NCBI GenBank assembly: GCA_947175325.1
Contig: CAMWME010000013.1
Coordinates: 1-40,667 of the forward strand
From: an uncultured Clostridia bacterium
Lineage (GTDB): Bacteria > Bacillota > Clostridia > Christensenellales > Borkfalkiaceae
Direction of reading: 5' to 3'
DNA length: 40,667 bases
Below, piece after piece: positions 16,961 through 24,300 of the stretch; within the stretch, counting starts at the first letter, position 1; every line of letters begins with the position of its first letter. A model generated the notes under the pieces. The model did not search any database. It was not told the origin of the DNA and worked only from the letters and a program-made list of their open reading frames with translations. A program made the translations under genes and the position numbers.

Positions 16961-18604
16961 ATGAGTAAATACTTAAAGAGTCTTATAACTGCTTGCTTAG
17001 TCATTTGCATGACGGTTTGCCTCGGAATTTTCGCGGCAGCTTGCACCGGCGGTTCAGAAGGCGGCGACGGCGGCGAAACCACCCTCCCCACTTCCGTAAG
17101 TGTAACCGTATTGCTTGACGACGGCACACCCGCTGTTGGCGTATCCGTACAGATTTGTACTGTAAGCGACGACGGCACTGCGAACACCGCAAACTGCAAA
17201 TTGCCGAAAGCGACGGACGCGCAAGGCGTTGCAACCATTGATATTGCTAAGACTGACGGAAACAATTTCGAAGTTCACGTTTTGAGCATTCCCGATACTT
17301 ACGCATATTATTCGTACGTTGACGCAAACGGAACCCCTTATGCAGAAGGCACCGGCGCACGCGTTGATATTACGAAATCTGCTAAAGTAACCGTTAAGCT
17401 TGCAGTCGTTTCTATTACGGATAAGCTTTCCGAAGGAACCAATATCGTTAAACTTGACGCTATCACCGATACGCTTACAGTAAAAGCAAATATCGAAAGC
17501 GCGGGTTGGTACAAGGTAACTTCTTATACTAACGCATTCTTGCTTTCCGGAACGGGCTTTAATCTTACGAACGATAATAACGAGGTTAACCTTTATCTTA
17601 ACCCCAACGACGAATTGACCTTCAGCTTTGTTGAAACCGAAGAACCCGAGCTTTTATTCACCGTAGGCTTGGCAGCACATGAAGCTGACGGTACCGAAGA
17701 TAAACCCTTACCCGCAGTTATCGGTTCACAATACGTTATTTCTCTTGCAGCAGAGGGAACCGTTTATATAACCAACGATACCGTTAACAGCAGAGCTGCG
17801 GCAGCGTTAGACGTTACCGGAAACAACTTCTACGTAGTGTACGGGGAAGAGATTTATTACAATGAAGCCTTCACCCTTAATGCACCCGAAACCGACGGTG
17901 ATAAGCTCGTTCCCGAAACGATTGAAGTTAGCACTGCAGAAGGCGATGCGGGCGTTGTAACGCTTTACTTTGCCGAGCACGTTGACGGTGGCGATACATC
18001 TGACCTTCCTGCTTTAACGCTTGACAAAAGCGTAACTATTTCCGGTGCAGATTTCTTTACAGCTGTAACTTACACTTTGACGATAGAAGAAGACGGTGCT
18101 TATCTTTTTGATACTGAGATTGCAGAAGCGGATATTATTATTAATACTTTCTTAGAGAACGGCGCAGCTTCTATGGATAACGCCTTGGAAGCTACCAACG
18201 GTGCTTACACCCTTACGGCTGGAACGTATTACGTAAGCTTCTATAACAATGGTCCGGTTAAAGTTTCTTGGACTGAAGGCGGCGAAGGCCCCGGCCCCAA
18301 CTTACCCATTATACCCGATGACCCCGACTATCCCGAATTAACGGTAGGAGAAGAAATAACCATAACCGAATTCAACGGCTCCGAAGCATATTACAGCCTT
18401 GTTCTTACTGAGGAAACGAATTTCATTGGTACGGCTAATACGTTCGTTAGCATTGAAAACGCCGATTACAGCGCCTTTGCGAGCATATTTGTCAACAGTC
18501 CCAGTGAATTTACTCTTCCCGCAGGCACTTATAAAGTAACCGTTTATAACGAAGACGGTTTAGAATCTGTTACGTTAAAGATTGAGGTAAAGACCGAGGC
18601 ATAA
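16961..18604 (+). CDS. Surface lipoprotein with CnaB-like N-terminus and beta-sandwich repeats
   Basis: The 547-residue protein has a signal peptide ending IFAAAC (lipid Cys28) and a Gly-rich linker. A prealbumin/CnaB-like domain (about 45-150) has VTVLLDDGTPAVGVSVQIC and the ATDAQGVATIDI turn, resembling the N-terminal domains of the two lipoproteins before it. This domain also carries two cysteines (in VQIC and NCKLPK) that could form a disulfide. Three or four all-beta segments follow (about 155-235, 245-345, 350-440, 455-547). They share ADIIINTF- and TAGTYYVSFYNNGP-like strands, typical of PPC-type modules, and a Gly/Pro linker at about 442-462. It has no catalytic motif. It has its own promoter and terminator. 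The role is unknown; a relative of the two upstream lipoproteins by domain make-up. Confidence 0.78.
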   Translation: MSKYLKSLITACLVICMTVCLGIFAAACTGGSEGGDGGETTLPTSVSVTVLLDDGTPAVGVSVQICTVSDDGTANTANCKLPKATDAQGVATIDIAKTDGNNFEVHVLSIPDTYAYYSYVDANGTPYAEGTGARVDITKSAKVTVKLAVVSITDKLSEGTNIVKLDAITDTLTVKANIESAGWYKVTSYTNAFLLSGTGFNLTNDNNEVNLYLNPNDELTFSFVETEEPELLFTVGLAAHEADGTEDKPLPAVIGSQYVISLAAEGTVYITNDTVNSRAAAALDVTGNNFYVVYGEEIYYNEAFTLNAPETDGDKLVPETIEVSTAEGDAGVVTLYFAEHVDGGDTSDLPALTLDKSVTISGADFFTAVTYTLTIEEDGAYLFDTEIAEADIIINTFLENGAASMDNALEATNGAYTLTAGTYYVSFYNNGPVKVSWTEGGEGPGPNLPIIPDDPDYPELTVGEEITITEFNGSEAYYSLVLTEETNFIGTANTFVSIENADYSAFASIFVNSPSEFTLPAGTYKVTVYNEDGLESVTLKIEVKTEA

Positions 18605-18623
18605 AAACACAAAACAACAAAAT

Positions 18624-18656
18624 AAAAAACGCGGCTGAAATTCAGCCGCGTTTTTT
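18624..18656. terminator. Bidirectional terminator between lipoprotein 3 and redox operon
   Basis: AAAAAACGCGGCTG (18624-18637) pairs with CAGCCGCGTTTTTT (18643-18656) around a 5-base loop. It overlaps the last bases of the minus-strand gene's stop. Confidence 0.92.
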
Positions 18657-20397
18657 AATTATTTAAAACTTTAAGCATTTCTTCTTCGAGCGAATCGTAA
18701 GTTACGGAACCGGGACGAATATAAGCTATTTTACCTTCCTTATCTATGATAGCCGTATGAGGTAAAGTGTTACCACCGCTCAACGCCTTATAAAGTTCGG
18801 TCTGTCTTGAAATTTCAACGACCTCGCCGTCTACTTCCTCTTGGCTAATTACCGTTGCTAAGGTTTCCGTATCTTGTGCGAAAAGCATTTGATATTCATT
18901 CCAACCTTTATCGTTAAGAAACTTTTGAACGCCGTTTGTTCCACCGTCCACCGTAATAGCCGTGCTATGCAAAGCTATAACGACGATGTCTTCACTGTAA
19001 TTTTGTTGCAGCTGTTCAAAGTAAGGTATTTCTCCTACGCAAGGATTGCACCACGTTGCCCAGAAGTTTATAACCACTACCTTGCCCTCGTAATCGGAAA
19101 GGTTGAAGGTCTTTTCCTCTTCCGTGTTATAAAGCTGAGCGGAGAACTGAGGACACTCGTCTAACGAAATACGCTCCTCGTAAGGTGCAAAGAAATTGTA
19201 GTAAACTAACGCTGAAATTAAAAGTACCGTTGCAAGCGCCCAAGCCGCAATTTCAAGCCATTTGTTGCGCCGCTTGAGTCTTGCCACCGCGGGGCTTTCA
19301 ATGGGCTTTGAAGCCGTATTTAAATCGTTTTCGGAAGTAGGTACTTGCTCTACCGTTTGCGGTTCTTCTACCGCCACTGCCATTGCCGCTATCGAGTTGA
19401 CGGAAGTAACTTCCGCTTCCTCCGAAAGCTGAGCCGTGGTGCCCTTCTCTAAAATAGAGTTTAAAGTGGGTTGCGCTTCCTCTTCTTTTTCTATTGCATT
19501 GGAGTGAAGGAAGATTTTGGAGCCTTTCCAGCTAATCGCTTGCGTGGGACATACCGAAATACATTCGCCGCAGTTGATACATTCGTGGTCGCCGACGTGC
19601 TTGATATCCATTTTACAGTGGCTTACGCACAGTCCGCAGTCAGTACATTTAGATTTATCCAGTTTTACGCCAAGCAGCGCAAACTTGTTGAAGAAGCCGT
19701 ATATTGCACCGAGCGGGCACAAGAACCTACAGAAGAAGCGGAAACAGAACACTGACATAACGATTATTGCAACCATTAAGCAGAATTTCCAAGTGAAAAG
19801 CGTGCCGAGCTGTGCAAAGTAGTTACTGCCCCCAGTGGCGTTATTGGGGTTGATTAATAGCCCTATCGCGCCGCCGAAGGTTCCCGCGGGGCATATGTAT
19901 TTACAGAACGTGGGCGACTGTAACATTATCGGAATAATGATAACCAGCGCAACCAACAAAACGTATTTTAAATACGAGAATGCTCTTGAAACCCTACTCT
20001 TCTTTATCTTCGGGGTTTTTATTTTATACAGAAGCTCTTGCCCCAAACCTACCGGACACAAGAAGCCGCAAATGGTTCTTGCAAATATTATTGCAAACAG
20101 TGCAAGTATGCCTAAAACGTAGTACGGGGCTTTGGTGTCCGACGCTTGCAACGCGTTTTGTAACGCCCCCAACGGGCACGCGCCCGTAGCACCCGGGCAA
20201 GAATAACAGTTCAACCCCGGTACGCATGCGTACTTAGTACCGTTTTTAGCGTTATAAATGCTACCCGTTACGAAGCCCTTTATGTTGGCGTTATACAGCA
20301 GCGCGGCGTAAACTTGGATAAGCCGCCTTTTACTTGGCTTGTGCCGCACGAACCAATCTTTAATTTTTATGAAAAAATTCTTAAATTTTGTCTTCAT
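18655..20397 (-). CDS. NapH-like membrane polyferredoxin fused to extracytoplasmic TlpA-type thioredoxin
   Basis: The 580-residue protein joins an electron-input membrane module to an outer disulfide reductase. The N-part has CVPGLNCYSCPGATGACPLG, CGFLCPVG, CKYICPAG and CRFLCPLG, the CxxxCP motifs of NapH/YccM-type proteins, set among three or four hydrophobic helices. Two ferredoxin motifs follow (CTDCGLCVSHC, CINCGECISVCP) on the predicted cytosolic side. An acidic linker of about 75 residues leads to another membrane helix (WALATVLLISALVYY), then a TlpA domain with NFWATWCNPC (C450, C453) and a cis-Pro TLPHTAII loop. I start at the ATG at 20397, 1 base after the upstream stop, rather than the TTG at 20406. 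Relatives usually encode the two halves as separate genes. It would move electrons from cytosol to outside thiols. The electron donor is unknown. Confidence 0.88.
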   Translation of the reverse strand: MKTKFKNFFIKIKDWFVRHKPSKRRLIQVYAALLYNANIKGFVTGSIYNAKNGTKYACVPGLNCYSCPGATGACPLGALQNALQASDTKAPYYVLGILALFAIIFARTICGFLCPVGLGQELLYKIKTPKIKKSRVSRAFSYLKYVLLVALVIIIPIMLQSPTFCKYICPAGTFGGAIGLLINPNNATGGSNYFAQLGTLFTWKFCLMVAIIVMSVFCFRFFCRFLCPLGAIYGFFNKFALLGVKLDKSKCTDCGLCVSHCKMDIKHVGDHECINCGECISVCPTQAISWKGSKIFLHSNAIEKEEEAQPTLNSILEKGTTAQLSEEAEVTSVNSIAAMAVAVEEPQTVEQVPTSENDLNTASKPIESPAVARLKRRNKWLEIAAWALATVLLISALVYYNFFAPYEERISLDECPQFSAQLYNTEEEKTFNLSDYEGKVVVINFWATWCNPCVGEIPYFEQLQQNYSEDIVVIALHSTAITVDGGTNGVQKFLNDKGWNEYQMLFAQDTETLATVISQEEVDGEVVEISRQTELYKALSGGNTLPHTAIIDKEGKIAYIRPGSVTYDSLEEEMLKVLNN

Positions 20398-20398
20398 T

Positions 20399-21217
20399 TT
20401 AACCAAGACCTATACATTCGGTACAAATATTAATCGCTTTGATTAAAACGTCGTGTGCGCCTTCGTTGAAAATACCGAGGATAATAAACGTTACGGCGAT
20501 AGCCGCTACGCCCGACCTTATGCCGAGCAAGGTGTATTTGTTAGAGAAAAACTTTTTTAAGGCCGCTAAAACCTTGTTGGGCTTTATATCGGCTTTTATT
20601 ACGGGGTTACCTTTATACGACGAAATAAGGCGCTTGATTGCGCTTATTTCACAAAGTTGGCTGTACTTTTCGAATACGGTTGCAAAAACGCAGCTTAAAA
20701 GCGCAACGACTACGCAAGGCAGAACCCAAAGCATCATTTTAAACATTGCGTCGTTTGCCGCCAAGCCCTTGAAGTTTGCGGGTTGCAACAGATAAATTGC
20801 ACTTGCCACGGCGCACGCAAAGCAAATTGCGGCGCAGACGATATATACGATAAGGCGGTTGCGGTTTTCGTCGCGCACGCGCTTCATTTCACCGTCGTAA
20901 GCCTCTCCACTGCCTTCGGGGATACGGGCTTTTAAACGCCTTAACGTTGCCCCCTCTTGGGGAATTTTAACGGCTTTATCCTTATAAGGATAAACGAGCG
21001 ATAAAACGAAGCCCGCAATTATCGCCGCTATCCAGATATAGAACGGTATCGAAACGGGGAAAAGGCGTTCGGCAACGATATCTCTTGAATAAGCGCCTTG
21101 CGCCCAATTGCCGTCGCTGAGAATGCTGATTGCAACTGCGATAAAGGCGGCGCCGAGAACTGCCGTGAATACGCTTAAAAATATTCCGTAATATAAGCGG
21201 ATTTTCTGTGCTTTCAC
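20399..21217 (-). CDS. Polytopic membrane protein with C-terminal CD1871A-like CxxC tail
   Basis: The 272-residue protein has about five or six hydrophobic helices (around residues 8-30, 57-77, 121-145, 158-182 and 228-250) and ends in INICTECIGLG (C265, C268). That ending, with the preceding helix, matches the small CD1871A family, whose members are usually free-standing, about 50 residues long, and encoded beside 4Fe-4S and TlpA genes. Here the tail is fused to a longer membrane domain that I do not recognise. The GTG start is supported by GGGAGG 8 bases upstream. It is first in the operon and ends 1 base before the polyferredoxin-TlpA start. The CxxC is a likely electron relay (inference). 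Confidence 0.78.
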   Translation of the reverse strand: MKAQKIRLYYGIFLSVFTAVLGAAFIAVAISILSDGNWAQGAYSRDIVAERLFPVSIPFYIWIAAIIAGFVLSLVYPYKDKAVKIPQEGATLRRLKARIPEGSGEAYDGEMKRVRDENRNRLIVYIVCAAICFACAVASAIYLLQPANFKGLAANDAMFKMMLWVLPCVVVALLSCVFATVFEKYSQLCEISAIKRLISSYKGNPVIKADIKPNKVLAALKKFFSNKYTLLGIRSGVAAIAVTFIILGIFNEGAHDVLIKAINICTECIGLG

Positions 21218-21248
21218 TTTTTTACCTCCCGTTTTTCTATACTATATT

Positions 21249-21277
21249 ATTATAATAGAAAGTACTTATACAGTCAA
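21249..21277 (-). promoter_or_regulatory. SigA promoter of redox operon
   Basis: Minus-strand TTGACT (21277-21272), 17-base spacer, TATAAT (21254-21249), about 32 bases before the GTG start. It is a near-consensus promoter with no obvious operator. Confidence 0.82.
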
Positions 21278-21321
21278 GTATTTTCATATTTCGCCAAAGT
21301 GCTAAATTTTGGAGATAAATG

Positions 21322-21352
21322 AAAAGACGGTGAATTGAATTCACCGTCTTTT
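21322..21352 (-). terminator. Intrinsic terminator of MoxR/VWA/Big operon
   Basis: AAAAGACGGTGAA (21322-21334) pairs with TTCACCGTCTTTT (21340-21352) around a 5-base loop. It lies just after the stop of the Ig-like lipoprotein gene and has T-tracts on both strands. Confidence 0.9.
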
Positions 21353-21357
21353 TACTT

Positions 21358-24300
21358 TTAATCTTCCCAGTCGCTTGCAAGGCGAGGATATTCGCCGTCC
21401 ACTGCTACCCACGCAGTCCAACCGTCAAAGGTTGCCGCCGAAGTAATTTGAGCTTCGGTTATATCCGTACCCTTGGGAGATGCAATTACACTGCTGTCCG
21501 CACGGTAAGAAAGCAACGTCGGGAAAGCACCGCCGTCAGCGCCCGCGAAAGATGCAAACGTACCGCCCTTATTGTTGGGATTATGCGTAACGACTAAAAC
21601 GTTTTCTATCGTACCGCCCGCTATATGGTTAGCCAATGCGGGAGACGTGCCGTTGCAATGTTCGCCGAAAGTAACGTCGAAATAGCAGTTTCTAATTACC
21701 CCGCCGATGGTGTGATGCCCGAGTATACCGTATGCCACGTCGTTATTATCCAAAGTGCAGACGAATTTAACGTTTTCGATTGCGCTGTTATCCAGATTGT
21801 ACATAATCAACGCGTTCGTTACGAAGTTGCTTACCGTATATCCGTGTCCGTTAAATACTGCGTGATAGTCATCCCTCTGCTTGTTTACAACCGCACCGTT
21901 CAAATCGAGGTCGTGCGCCAAATAATAGTTGCCGCCACCGCTACTCCAAACGTTCTTGAAAGTAGTCAAATCGTAAACAGCAGTCCAAGCACCGGTTGCG
22001 GTGAAGGCGTTTACTTCACAAGTCACTTTGTAATCAACGCCGTCCAAGGTATAGGTTGCGGTAATAACTGCTTTACCCTCGCCGGCAACGTTAAGACTAC
22101 CCGTGTAGCCGCCGTCCGCGTCGTAGCCGGCAGTAATTCCGCTAACGACCGCCGTATTGCTTGAATTCCATACGATATCTGCGGCTGTAGGGCTTGCGGG
22201 CATATTGTCCAAAGTTACGTGTAGTATGCGTGCAGCCGAAGCTTCGCCAACTTTAAGCGACGCTTTTGTTGCGTCAATGCTCATTTCGACTTTTGCTTCG
22301 ATTGCGTTTACCGTTACGTCTTTGTAAACTGCTGTTACGTCGGTGTAAGAAACGGATGAGGTTACGCGTACAGTTGCAGTGCCGTCGCCCGTTGCGATAA
22401 TTTTGCCGTTTTCGATGGAAACTCCGTTACCGCTTACTACCGACAAGGTAAGTTCACCCTTGCTTGCCGTTGCAATATCCGAAGCACTGAGCGAGTTGCC
22501 GGTGAATACGCTAAAGCTTTCGGCTTTGAGAGTGATTACTACGGGAACGTACGTTACGGTTACTTTACAAGTTGCCGTCGCATAGGTGCCGCTGCCGCCG
22601 TCGTCGTTGGAGGTTGCGGTTATATTCGCAGTTCCGTTCACGCCGTGGGTGGTAACTTTACCGTTTTGGTCAACGGTTGCAACGCTTGTATTGGACGAAG
22701 CCCACGTTACGCCGCTATCAGAGTTGCCCACGGTTGCCGTAAGAGTTGCCGTAGCGTCCCTATCAAGTGTAAGCGTAGTATCGGAAAGTTCAACCGTAAT
22801 TACGATGGTTGCCTTTACTTGGATAGTGATACTGTCGTACTTGGTATTGTCGTTTACCGAGCGGGCTGTGATGGTTACCGTGCCCGCGCCGACTGCCGTT
22901 ACCAGTCCGTTTGAAACGGTTGCAACGCTGCTACTAGAAGTTTCCCAAGTAACGTCGCCGCAGTTTACTGTTGCGTTAAGTTGTTTGGTTGCGTTAATTT
23001 TAAGCTCTGAAATTTTGTCTTCGGCATTGATGGAAATTTCAATTGCCTTTACCGTTACGGTGCAAGTTGCAACGACGGTTTCGTCTTTTAACGAAACTGC
23101 TTTTATGGTAACGGTGCCCGCCTTCTTCGCGGTAACTACTCCGTTTGCAACGGCTGCAAGCGTGGAGTCTTCGGAAACCCACTTAATTGCGCGCTCTTCT
23201 ACGGTGAGTTCGGTAGGGGTTACCGTTGCGGTAAGTGTTAACGTTTCGCCTACGAAAAGCTCACCGGAAGTTTTATCAAGCTTAATCTTTAAAGGCTCGG
23301 TTACGAGCGCGCCTTTAAGCACGGGCATTTGACCGTCAATAATTACCCAACCCTCTTCCCAGCTTTCGTCAAAGGTTGCCGCCGATTTAAGCTGAGCTTC
23401 TGTCTTTTCCGTTGCGCCGTTGGTTGCGGAATACGAGCCGTTACCCTTTAACAAGAATACGTTTTCAACCGTGCCGTTATTGGGGCTTTCGAACCAAGCG
23501 GGGAATTTTTGACCGCTAACGTCAGCCTCACAAGAAACTTTTACGATTACGTTTCTCATCGTGCCGTTGTTGTTATGGTGTACCAAAGCGCATTGGTTTG
23601 CACTGCCCGAGAAGGTTATATCGAAGATACAGTTTTCAACCGTGCCGTCCACCGCGCCTATCCACGTACCGAACAAGCCGTCAAAGTTGCCGGTGCCGTT
23701 CAATACGCAAGAAATTTCTATATTTTTTACGTAGCCTTGGAGCTGTGTGAAAAGTTTAGGCGTTTTGAAGTTGCTTACTTTATAACCCAAACCGTTTATT
23801 TTTGCAAAATCGTTAAACGTGTTTACCGTTTCGCCGCCAAGGTCTATATCGTTTACGATATAGTAAGTGCCGTTGCCGATAGATTTAAACTGTTCGGGCG
23901 TTGAAACTTCGGTTGCTCCCGCCGCCTTTTCGTAGACGTGGATTACCATCGTTGCGGTCTTCTCGCCTACCTTTGCGGTAATGACGGTTTTACCTACCGC
24001 TACGCCGCTTACGACGCCGCTTGCGTTAACGGTTGCAACGGAGGTATTGCTTGAAGTCCAGCTTACGCTTCCGCCCAAAGCCTTATAATCTATCTGATAA
24101 GTTCCGCCGACGCTTACCGAACGAGCCGAAAGTCCAAGCTCGATATGTCCGTCACCGTACACGGTAAGAGTTACGCTGTCGGTTGCGGTTTTGCCGTTGT
24201 CGGTTGTAAAGGTTGCGGTAACGGTTACTTCGCCTTCGCTTATTGCCGTTACCTTTCCGTTTGCGACTGTTGCAACGGAGCTATCCGAAGAAGTCCAAGC

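Noticed and set aside
22586-23332. A 248-codon plus-strand frame opposite the Big lipoprotein
   Set aside because: The repeat gene gives long antisense frames by composition (Val/Ser/Thr-rich strings). There is no ribosome site or family match.
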